Made by a program: the position numbers and the translations under genes. From F1-60-MAGs149 sp037133215 (GTDB taxonomy: Bacteria > Actinomycetota > Thermoleophilia > Gaiellales > F1-60-MAGs149): a DNA stretch of 26,880 nt. Below are positions 1 through 5,561 of this stretch, piece by piece. Location of the stretch: assembly GCA_037133215.1 (NCBI GenBank), contig JBAXOM010000015.1, forward strand, positions 1 through 26,880, written 5' to 3'. Below the pieces are notes generated by a model. The model did not search any database. It worked only from the letters and a program-made list of their open reading frames with translations, and was not told where the DNA came from. Each line of letters begins with the position of its first letter. Position 1 is the first letter of the stretch.

Positions 1-886
1 CACGGAGGCCGGTGTGCCGGTCTACGAGCGTGGCACCGACATGGATCCGGTTGAGATCGCGAAGTGGGGCATCCAGCAGGCCAAGGAGCAGGGTCGCGAT
101 GTTGTCATCGTCGATACCGCTGGTCGGCTGACGGTCGACAAGGACCTGATGGGCGAGCTCGTCAAGATCCGCGACGCGGTGCGCCCAACCGACACGCTGC
201 TCGTGCTCGACAGCATGACCGGCCAGGACGCGGTCGTGACGGCGCAAAACTTCCAGGCCGCGATCGCCTTCGACGGTCTGATCCTGACGAAGCTCGATGG
301 CGATGCGCGCGGTGGCGCGGCGCTCTCGGTGCGCGCCATCACGGGTGTGCCGATCAAGGTCATCACGACGGGCGAGAAGATCGATCAGATCGAGGAGTTC
401 CATCCGGAGCGTCTCGCGTCGCGCATCCTCGGCATGGGCGATGTCCTGAGCCTGATCGAGAAGGCCGAAGAGTTCGTCGATAAAGACAAGGCCGAGGAGC
501 TCGAGCGCAAGATGCGCAAGGCAGAGTTTGGTCTCGACGACATGCTCGACCAACTCAATTCGATTCGTAAGATGGGTTCGCTCTCGTCGGTGCTCGGCAT
601 GCTGCCGGGCGTCGGCAAGCAGTTGAAGAACGCCAACATCGACGATGGACAACTCGATCGCGTCGAGGCGATCATCCTCTCGATGACGATGCAGGAGCGC
701 AAAAACCCCTCGGTGATCAATGGTTCTCGTCGTGCGCGCATCGCGGCTGGCTCGGGCGTGACGGTCCAGCAGGTCAACGAATTGCTCAAGCAGTACGAGC
801 AGATGAAGAAGATGATGAAGCAGATGGCGAGTGGAAAGAAGCCAAAAATGCCTATGCTGCCGCCTAATATGCAAGGAAAGATGTAG
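1..886 (+). CDS. ffh: Signal recognition particle protein Ffh, 3' part (5' end outside window)
   Basis: The reading frame is open from base 2, so the gene starts upstream of the window. Ffh is the SRP GTPase that binds 4.5S RNA and signal sequences and delivers ribosome-nascent-chain complexes to FtsY at the membrane. Visible are the G-domain pieces DTAGRL and TKLDGDARGG, followed by the helical methionine-rich M domain. The tail KKMMKQMASGKKPKMPM is typical of the signal-sequence-binding C-terminus. The stop codon TAG at 884-886 is also the first three bases of the putative rpsP -10 box (TAGGAT). The gene is followed directly by rpsP, the usual order in Gram-positive bacteria. Family assignment is certain. 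Only the N domain and the first G motifs are missing, because of the window edge. Confidence 0.97.
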   Translation, partial: TEAGVPVYERGTDMDPVEIAKWGIQQAKEQGRDVVIVDTAGRLTVDKDLMGELVKIRDAVRPTDTLLVLDSMTGQDAVVTAQNFQAAIAFDGLILTKLDGDARGGAALSVRAITGVPIKVITTGEKIDQIEEFHPERLASRILGMGDVLSLIEKAEEFVDKDKAEELERKMRKAEFGLDDMLDQLNSIRKMGSLSSVLGMLPGVGKQLKNANIDDGQLDRVEAIILSMTMQERKNPSVINGSRRARIAAGSGVTVQQVNELLKQYEQMKKMMKQMASGKKPKMPMLPPNMQGKM

Positions 887-889
887 GAT
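884..889 (+). promoter_or_regulatory. Putative -10 box of a leaderless rpsP promoter
   Basis: TAGGAT overlaps the ffh stop codon and ends 6 nt before the rpsP GTG at 896. The downstream stretch GGATCCCGCCG nearly repeats the one before rplS (GGATCCCCGCCG). No convincing -35 hexamer is seen. Inferred from the same arrangement at many other starts in the window. Confidence 0.45.
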
Positions 890-895
890 CCCGCC

Positions 896-1135
896 GTGGT
901 CAAAATTCGTCTCTCCCGCTTTGGGTCCAAGAAGAACCCCATCTACCGCGTTGTCGTCACCGACGACGCCTCGCCGCGCGATGGCCGCGCGATCGAGTCG
1001 ATTGGGCGTTACAACCCTCAGCTCGAGCCATCGTTGATCGAAATCGACGAGGCTCGCGCCAAGCATTGGCTCAGCAAGGGCGCTCAGCCTTCGCAGCCTG
1101 TCTATCGCCTGCTGCAGAAGCAAGGCATCATTTAG
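896..1135 (+). CDS. rpsP: 30S ribosomal protein S16
   Basis: This 79-residue protein matches S16 in length and sequence: MVKIRLSRFGSKKNPIYRVV at the N-terminus, then DDASPRDGRAIESIGRYNP. S16 binds 16S rRNA early in 30S assembly. The start is GTG; no Shine-Dalgarno lies at the normal distance, but a TAGGAT hexamer ends 6 nt upstream, so a leaderless transcript is likely. The stop is followed after 3 nt by the khpA ATG (TAGCCGATG), suggesting co-transcription with khpA and rimM. The basic C-terminal extension found in some actinobacterial S16 proteins is absent. Confidence 0.97.
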   Translation: MVKIRLSRFGSKKNPIYRVVVTDDASPRDGRAIESIGRYNPQLEPSLIEIDEARAKHWLSKGAQPSQPVYRLLQKQGII

Positions 1136-1138
1136 CCG

Positions 1139-1414
1139 ATGGGGGTCGAGCCCCCGAAGGACGTTCGGGAGCTGTGCGAGTATCTCGTACTCGGCCTGGT
1201 CGATGAGCCCGACGCCGTCAAGGTGACGGTCGAGATGACGGAAGAGGCGATTGTGCTGCGCATTGTCGTGGCGCCGGAGGATCGCGGCAAGGTGATTGGC
1301 CGTGGCGGTCGTGTCGTGCGAGCGATTCGTTCGGTCGTGCGCGCGGGTGCCGTCAAGAGCGGTCGTCGTGTACTCGTCGAGGTCGACGAGTCGCCTGCTG
1401 CTCAACCCGCATGA
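1139..1414 (+). CDS. khpA: KH-domain RNA-binding protein KhpA (YlqC family)
   Basis: A 91-residue single KH-domain protein. The KH signature is visible as KVIGRGGRVVRAIRSVVRA, with the GRGG loop that contacts RNA. The first ~50 residues (DVRELCEYLVLGLVDEPDAV) match the YlqC/KhpA family. KhpA binds RNA, with KhpB in some Firmicutes, and influences division and cell-wall genes; its position between rpsP and rimM is conserved across Gram-positive bacteria. It starts 3 nt after the rpsP stop and ends in an ATGA overlap with rimM at 1411-1414, which implies translational coupling. A role in ribosome maturation or small-RNA binding here is inferred from context. Confidence 0.93.
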   Translation: MGVEPPKDVRELCEYLVLGLVDEPDAVKVTVEMTEEAIVLRIVVAPEDRGKVIGRGGRVVRAIRSVVRAGAVKSGRRVLVEVDESPAAQPA

Positions 1415-1917
1415 GCGACGCCTTTCCGTGGCGCCCCGAGCGCGTGCGTGTCGGCACGGTCGGCAAGCCGCATGGCCTTGATGGCTCGTTTCGTGTGGCC
1501 GACCCGTGTTGCTGGTGGGATTTTCCGCAGGACAGCGTGGTGCTCGTCAATGGCACGGAGCGCACGGTCTCGCGGAGCCGTGGCGACGAGCTCGCCCCGC
1601 TGATCAATCTCGCGGGAGCTGCCGATCGTTCGGCCTGTGAGGCGCTCCGTGGTGCACCACTCGAGCTGCCACGAGCGGCGTTGCCCGAGCCGGACAACGA
1701 TGCCTACTTCCGCTTCGATCTAATCGGCTGCACGATCGAGTACGCCGACGGTACCCCGCTGGGCGAGATCACGGCGGTCGAGGACGGCGTCGCGCACGAC
1801 ACGCTCCTAATCGGCGAGGCGCGCGTGCCGTTCGTCGCGGCTGTGGTGCCGACCGTCGATATCCCCGGGCGTCGTTTGGTGTTGATTGCGGGCTTCGCAA
1901 TCGAACCCGTCGAGTAG
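1411..1917 (+). CDS. rimM: Ribosome maturation factor RimM
   Basis: A 168-residue protein of normal RimM length. The N-terminal RimM domain shows RVRVGTVGKPHGLDGSFRV. The C-terminal PRC-barrel shows the family pattern YFRFDLIGCTIEYADGTPLG and later VPFVAAVVPTVDI. RimM binds S19 and helps mature the 16S rRNA head domain in the 30S subunit. The start overlaps khpA by ATGA, so it is probably translated by re-initiation. In most bacteria trmD follows directly; here a secreted pentapeptide-repeat gene with its own putative promoter separates the two. Confidence 0.95.
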   Translation: MSDAFPWRPERVRVGTVGKPHGLDGSFRVADPCCWWDFPQDSVVLVNGTERTVSRSRGDELAPLINLAGAADRSACEALRGAPLELPRAALPEPDNDAYFRFDLIGCTIEYADGTPLGEITAVEDGVAHDTLLIGEARVPFVAAVVPTVDIPGRRLVLIAGFAIEPVE

Positions 1918-1950
1918 TCCGGCGTACGTTACGCGTGTTGTCGTCACCGT

Positions 1951-1956
1951 TATGAT
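1951..1956 (+). promoter_or_regulatory. Putative -10 box of the pentapeptide-repeat gene
   Basis: TATGAT, five of six matches to the sigma70 consensus TATAAT, ends 6 nt before the ATG at 1963. There is no ribosome-binding site in the 45-bp gap after rimM. This suggests the inserted gene is transcribed independently as a leaderless mRNA. Confidence 0.5.
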
Positions 1957-1962
1957 CTTCCG

Positions 1963-3408
1963 ATGCCCTCTTTTCGCATTGCCGCACTTTCGTTTCTGCT
2001 CGTCTTCGCAATCATGGTCACGGCGGGATCCGCCGGGGCGCAGGCGATTGGTGCAGGGCACCACGCGCCAGAGTTGCGGGCGAAGAAGAAGTGCACGCTG
2101 AAGAAGAAGGCCAAGTGCAAGAAGACCACCGTCTCGAAGCAGAAGATTGGTAAGCAGAATCTCAGCGGCTCGAACCTCTCGGGTGCGGTCATTACTGGTT
2201 CGACATTCACCGGCACGAATCTGCGCAACGTCGATCTGTCGAATGCCAAGTTGACGAACGTCACGTTTAAGAACGTTGATCTTGGTGGCGTGAAGCTGAC
2301 GGGAGCGACGCTCGTAAACGTGCGCTTCGACCATGTCGATGCGTCCGCGGGGAGCTCGGCGCGCGCGTGCGAGTTCATCAGTGGATCCGGAAATGTTGAT
2401 GGTTGTGAGTTGCCCGGATTTGTTGCCGACGGCGTGACCATCCAAGACACATTCATCACTAACTCTAATTTTGCCCGTTCGAGTTGGAAAAATGCGACGT
2501 TCGACAATGCGATGTTCGTCAACTGCACGTTGGATGATGCCTACTTTGACGGCGCCGATTTCGGTATGAGAGACAAAATTGGCATCGCTGGGATCCTCTC
2601 ACGGCCTCAGGCAAATGCTCAGCGTGCGCGCTTCGACAATTCAAAGCACTTGCAACTGTTCCACGTGAATGTTGAGAAAGGCTCGTTTCTCGGTGCAACG
2701 AACTTCAAACACGTCGACAGCACACTCACGGACGCGCGCGGCCTGCAAGGGTCCCGCACCGTGACGGTATCGCGCACACCCGGCTTTTCGTTGGAGCCGA
2801 TAACCATTCAGATCAACGAGAGCGGATACTGGCGCATTGGCAACCTCTGTCGCTACGCCATCACGTGCTCGTATGAGGCCGCAGTTGGAAGTCCGATTCA
2901 GATCGCCGTCAGATCCGTGATTCCGTTCAGCGTTTCTGGTCCAGGTCTCACGTGCACACGGTCGGTTGTTACAAAACTTTCGCTCACAACCTGTGTCGTG
3001 AATTCCTTGCCTGCAGGGAGCGATCCGCTTGCAGTCACGTTTGGTGACCCCGCAGCTCCAATTCCGCCGGTGGCTCCGGCGGCTCCTCCTGTTGTCACAC
3101 ACACGGTGACGGCCAACGTCCTGGTGGGTATAGGCTCGTTTGATCTGATCACCATCAGTACCGTCACGGGAGGCGTGGCCACCGAAGTCAAGCGGTGTAC
3201 GAATGTCGCAGGGGGCGCCACGTGCGTCGCGACCGTAGTCGATGGAGCGTCGGTGCGCCTAAGTGTTTCGCACGAGGGAATTGATCCATACTTTTTCGTG
3301 CAATGTCTTGGCGAGTCGAGCCAGGACCCGGATGTGAAGTCGCACTCGTATAGCTGTCCCGATGTCGCGATTACCACCGACATGCGAGCATCGTTCATGG
3401 TCTCGTAA
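1963..3408 (+). CDS. Secreted pentapeptide-repeat protein, function unknown
   Basis: This 481-residue protein begins with a clear signal peptide (hydrophobic residues ~7-22, AGSAGAQA cleavage region). A strongly basic, Cys-containing segment follows at ~41-64 (KKKCTLKKKAKCKKTT). Pentapeptide-type repeats run at ~66-122 (NLSGSNLSGAVITGSTF, NLRNVDLSNAKLTNVTF) and again, less regularly, at ~150-250 (SSWKNATFDNAMFVNCTLDD). A Pro/Ala-rich linker near 368-380 leads to a C-terminal domain with paired cysteines. Pentapeptide repeats fold as a right-handed quadrilateral beta-helix; outside the gyrase-protecting Qnr/MfpA group their roles are mostly unknown. The protein is probably exported. Its codon use looks more AT-rich than its neighbours, and it interrupts the rimM-trmD pair, so acquisition by transfer is possible. 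No function is assigned. Confidence 0.85.
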   Translation: MPSFRIAALSFLLVFAIMVTAGSAGAQAIGAGHHAPELRAKKKCTLKKKAKCKKTTVSKQKIGKQNLSGSNLSGAVITGSTFTGTNLRNVDLSNAKLTNVTFKNVDLGGVKLTGATLVNVRFDHVDASAGSSARACEFISGSGNVDGCELPGFVADGVTIQDTFITNSNFARSSWKNATFDNAMFVNCTLDDAYFDGADFGMRDKIGIAGILSRPQANAQRARFDNSKHLQLFHVNVEKGSFLGATNFKHVDSTLTDARGLQGSRTVTVSRTPGFSLEPITIQINESGYWRIGNLCRYAITCSYEAAVGSPIQIAVRSVIPFSVSGPGLTCTRSVVTKLSLTTCVVNSLPAGSDPLAVTFGDPAAPIPPVAPAAPPVVTHTVTANVLVGIGSFDLITISTVTGGVATEVKRCTNVAGGATCVATVVDGASVRLSVSHEGIDPYFFVQCLGESSQDPDVKSHSYSCPDVAITTDMRASFMVS

Positions 3409-3516
3409 GAGGGATCGCATGTGCGCGCGCCGATTCTTACGACATATGTCCGCTCAGGTATGTGTGACGGCACAGGCTGACGGGTTTCGATTCCGATTTG
3501 CGCCACACTTCTCTGC

Positions 3517-4197
3517 GTGCCTCTCTCCCTTGACATCCTGACGCTCTTCCCCGCCTGGTTCGACTGGCTGGGTGACGAGCGGCATATCAAGAATGCATTG
3601 GACGGCGAGCTCGCGCTTGGCATTCACGACATGCGCCCCTATAGCGACCTGCCGCACCATGCCGTTGACGACACGCCGTACGGCGGCGGGGCTGGGATGG
3701 TCGTGCGCGTCGACACGACAGTCGCTGCCGTTGAGGGCGTCTACGGGCAGCCGCTCGATGACGTCCGCAACGAGCGCCGCATCATCGCACTCGACGCGCG
3801 CGGGCGTCGGTTTGACGACGCGTACTCCCGCGAGCTCGCGGGAGCAGGCGCGATCACGCTGCTTTGCGGCCGCTATGAGGGCTTCGACCAGCGCGTGCTG
3901 GACCACGTGGCCACGGAGACGCTCTCGCTCGGACCGTACGTGCTGGCGGGTGGGGAGGTGGCGGCGATGGTGGTTGTCGATGCGGTGACGCGACATCTGC
4001 CGGGTGCGCTTGGCCACGACGAGTCGGCGGAGGAGGAGTCGTTCGCGCCCGCACTCGACGGCCTACCCGAGTATCCGCACTACACCCGGCCGCTCGAGTT
4101 TCGTGGCTGGGAGGTGCCGGAGATCCTCCGTTCGGGCGATCACGGCCGAATAGCGGCCTGGCGGCGTGAGCAGTCCGAGCGTGGATCAGCTTCCTAA
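3517..4197 (+). CDS. trmD: tRNA (guanine-N1)-methyltransferase TrmD
   Basis: A 226-residue SPOUT-class enzyme that methylates G37 of tRNAs reading CNN codons, using S-adenosylmethionine, and so prevents +1 frameshifting. Visible motifs are the N-terminal DILTLFP, PYGGGAGMV (~55-63), the trefoil-knot SAM site LLCGRYEGFDQR (115-126), SLGPYVLAGGEVAAM (137-151), R159 in VTRHLPG and YPHYTRP (186-192). The segment around residue 175 reads EEESF where E. coli and Haemophilus TrmD have EDSF with the catalytic Asp169, so the general base is apparently Glu. The start is GTG with no Shine-Dalgarno; CACACT ends 7 nt upstream. The last residues SAS and the TAA stop lie inside the first palindromic repeat copy (4188-4223). 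Confidence 0.96.
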   Translation: MPLSLDILTLFPAWFDWLGDERHIKNALDGELALGIHDMRPYSDLPHHAVDDTPYGGGAGMVVRVDTTVAAVEGVYGQPLDDVRNERRIIALDARGRRFDDAYSRELAGAGAITLLCGRYEGFDQRVLDHVATETLSLGPYVLAGGEVAAMVVVDAVTRHLPGALGHDESAEEESFAPALDGLPEYPHYTRPLEFRGWEVPEILRSGDHGRIAAWRREQSERGSAS

Positions 4198-4223
4198 TGG
4201 GGTCAGACCCTTTTAGGAAGTTA
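4188..4223 (+). repeat. Palindromic repeat copy 1 (forward), overlaps the trmD stop
   Basis: A 36-bp element reading AGCTTCCTAATGGGGTCAGA then CCCTTTTAGGAAGTTA. It is self-complementary: CTTCCTA pairs with TAGGAAG and GGG with CCC across TCAGA. It is the exact inverted complement of copy 2 at 4254-4289, and the match extends to GATC outside the unit (4184-4187 and 4290-4293). The trmD TAA (4195-4197) lies within it. Confidence 0.9.
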
Positions 4224-4253
4224 CGTCACGTAACCGAGCAATCGGGCGGCCTC

Positions 4254-4289
4254 TAACTTCCTAAAAGGGTCTGACCCCATTAGGAAGCT
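4254..4289 (-). repeat. Palindromic repeat copy 2 (inverted)
   Basis: The perfect 36-bp reverse complement of copy 1, separated from it by a 30-bp spacer (4224-4253). Together they form a ~106-bp BIME-like head-to-head pair that could fold into one long hairpin, or two small ones, in RNA. When reverse-complemented, the spacer resembles the spacer of the copy 4/5 pair; both carry GGTTACGTGA. Confidence 0.9.
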
Positions 4290-4342
4290 GATCGACAAGT
4301 CGAGGAATTTAGTGCTCGTGGGCTTGTTTGGTTGGTTGGTCC

Positions 4343-4378
4343 AGCTTCCTATTGGGGTCAGACCCTTTTTGGAAGCTA
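4343..4378 (+). repeat. Palindromic repeat copy 3 (forward, diverged)
   Basis: A 36-bp unit with three differences from copy 1: CCTATT for CCTAAT, TTTTTGG for TTTTAGG and AAGCTA for AAGTTA. The outer stem is weakened by these changes. It has no inverted partner immediately beside it. Confidence 0.85.
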
Positions 4379-4410
4379 GGATCCGTTGGGGATGTTTGGT
4401 TGGTTGGTTC

Positions 4411-4446
4411 AGCTTCCTAATGGGGTCAGACCCTTTTAGGAAGTTA
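4411..4446 (+). repeat. Palindromic repeat copy 4 (forward)
   Basis: Identical over 36 bp to copy 1. It is paired with inverted copy 5, and the match between the pair extends outward through TGGTTC (4405-4410) and GAACCA (4513-4518). Confidence 0.9.
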
Positions 4447-4478
4447 GGGGCCGTTGGATGGCTTGGTTACGTGATCCG

Positions 4479-4512
4479 ACTTCCTAAAAGGGTCTGACCC
4501 CATTAGGAAGCT
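4479..4512 (-). repeat. Palindromic repeat copy 5 (inverted)
   Basis: A 34-bp exact reverse complement of copy 4, ending 60 bp before rplS. With copy 4 it makes a second BIME-like pair whose spacer (4447-4478) resembles, in the opposite orientation, the spacer of the copy 1/2 pair. The rest of the trmD-rplS gap holds no gene I can support. Confidence 0.9.
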
Positions 4513-4556
4513 GAACCAGACGAGGGGTACCTGCGGGGTCGAAAGACGATCTGGGG

Positions 4557-4562
4557 TAGGAT
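4557..4562 (+). promoter_or_regulatory. Putative -10 box of rplS
   Basis: TAGGAT ends 10 nt before the rplS ATG, in a context (GTAGGATCCCCGCCG) almost identical to that before rpsP. A promoter here would let rplS be expressed despite the strong hairpins between trmD and rplS. Confidence 0.45.
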
Positions 4563-4572
4563 CCCCGCCGGT

Positions 4573-4914
4573 ATGAACATTGTCGAAGAGATCGAAGCAG
4601 CACAGCGCCGGGAAGTCCCTCAGTTCAAAGCTGGGGACTCCGTCAAGGTCCATTTCCGCGTGATCGAGGGCAACCGCCAGCGCGTTCAGGTCTTTGAGGG
4701 TGTCTGCATCAAGCGCCATGGCCACGGCACGCGCGAGACCTTTACGGTCCGCAAGCAGTCGTTCGGTGTTGGCGTTGAGCGTACGTTCCCGCTTCACTCC
4801 CCCAAGATCGCCAAGATCGATGTGGGCGCAATCGGCATGGTTCGCCGCGCGAAGCTGTACTACCTGCGCGACAAGGTCGGCAAGCAGGCGCGCATCCGCG
4901 AGAAGCTCCAGTAG
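4573..4914 (+). CDS. rplS: 50S ribosomal protein L19
   Basis: At 113 residues it has the standard L19 length. Family sequence is visible throughout: the N-terminal MNIVEEIEAAQRREVPQFK, GDSVKVHFRVIEGNRQRVQV, RETFTVRKQSFGVGVERTFP and the C-terminal RRAKLYYLRDKVGKQARIRE. L19 sits at the 30S-50S interface and binds 23S rRNA. There is no clear Shine-Dalgarno before the ATG, but a TAGGAT hexamer ends 10 nt upstream. It normally sits directly behind trmD; here 375 bp of palindromic repeats separate the two, so it probably depends on its own promoter. lepB follows after 44 bp. Confidence 0.98.
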   Translation: MNIVEEIEAAQRREVPQFKAGDSVKVHFRVIEGNRQRVQVFEGVCIKRHGHGTRETFTVRKQSFGVGVERTFPLHSPKIAKIDVGAIGMVRRAKLYYLRDKVGKQARIREKLQ

Positions 4915-4943
4915 GCACGTGCCACGGCCGCGTGCGCGCGTCG

Positions 4944-4949
4944 TAGTAT
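4944..4949 (+). promoter_or_regulatory. Putative -10 box of lepB
   Basis: TAGTAT ends 9 nt before the GTG start of lepB at 4959. No Shine-Dalgarno is present at the usual distance. Confidence 0.4.
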
Positions 4950-4958
4950 GAGGTTCAC

Positions 4959-5558
4959 GTGGCATCGCTGACTAGCTTCCGCAAGCACCCGGTCGTCGAC
5001 CTTGTGCTCACCGTCGCTGTGGCGATTGGTATCGCCTATCTCGTCCAGGCCTTCATCGTCAAGCCGTACCGCGTGCCGTCTGGTTCGATGGAGCCAACGA
5101 TCGCGATTGGCGAGCGCATCATCGCCTCGCGCTTTACGTTCCGTTTCTCGGACCCTACGCGCAACCAGATCATCGTTTTCCATCCCAACGGCGTCGGCGC
5201 CGATGTCTACGACACGAACACTGCGTCGGATGAGACGTTCGTCAAGCGGCTGATCGGCATGCCTGGCGAGACGATTGGCGCTGTCGGTGGTCACGTCTAT
5301 ATCTGCTCTGGCAAGGGTCCGCAGGAAGGCCAGGCCATCAAGAGCACGCCGGGCTGTGTGTTCCCGGATCAGCCGTTTGTGTCGAGTCCACAGGACGATT
5401 TCGGTCCAACGACGATTCCGGCGGATCGCTACTTCATGATGGGCGATAACCGTGCTGACTCCGATGACTCCCGCAACTGGGGCCCGATTACGCGTGATCA
5501 GATGATTGGTGTTGCCTTCATGTCGTACTGGCCGCCCAGCCGCATCTCGATCTGGTAG
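4959..5558 (+). CDS. lepB: Signal peptidase I
   Basis: A 199-residue type I leader peptidase (family S26) that cleaves signal peptides on the outer face of the membrane. One N-terminal membrane segment (~13-32) is followed by the catalytic domain. The nucleophile Ser43 is in PSGSMEPT, the general base Lys96 in FVKRLIGMPGE, and the late box reads MMGDNRADSDDSRNWGPI. The enzyme looks complete and active. The start is GTG, placing the positive N-terminus MASLTSFRKH before the membrane segment. It would serve the many exported proteins encoded in this window. It is followed, after 3 nt (TAGCCGATG), by a catalytically dead-looking paralogue, so the two are likely co-transcribed and translationally coupled. 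Confidence 0.96.
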   Translation: MASLTSFRKHPVVDLVLTVAVAIGIAYLVQAFIVKPYRVPSGSMEPTIAIGERIIASRFTFRFSDPTRNQIIVFHPNGVGADVYDTNTASDETFVKRLIGMPGETIGAVGGHVYICSGKGPQEGQAIKSTPGCVFPDQPFVSSPQDDFGPTTIPADRYFMMGDNRADSDDSRNWGPITRDQMIGVAFMSYWPPSRISIW

Positions 5559-5561
5559 CCG

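Larger units (their letters stand above)
4325..4460 (+). repeat. Imperfect 68-bp tandem duplication
   Basis: Units 4325-4392 and 4393-4460 align without gaps. Each begins TGTTTGGTTGGTTGGT, contains one 36-bp palindrome (copies 3 and 4) and ends around CCGTTGG. The differences are scattered substitutions, so the duplication is probably not very recent, or only one unit is under constraint. Confidence 0.75.

Noticed and set aside
4312..4497. 61-codon open frame on the + strand between trmD and rplS
   Set aside because: It consists entirely of the repeat units and has no ribosome-binding site or family resemblance.
4188..4512. Regularly spaced repeats resembling a small CRISPR array
   Set aside because: The copies alternate in orientation, each copy is itself palindromic, the spacers are similar to one another instead of unique, and no cas gene is nearby.
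4198..4572. Ribosomal-protein autoregulatory leader (L19 leader)
   Set aside because: The gap is filled by palindromic repeats that are not specific to rplS, and the putative promoter is too close to the ATG to leave a structured leader.
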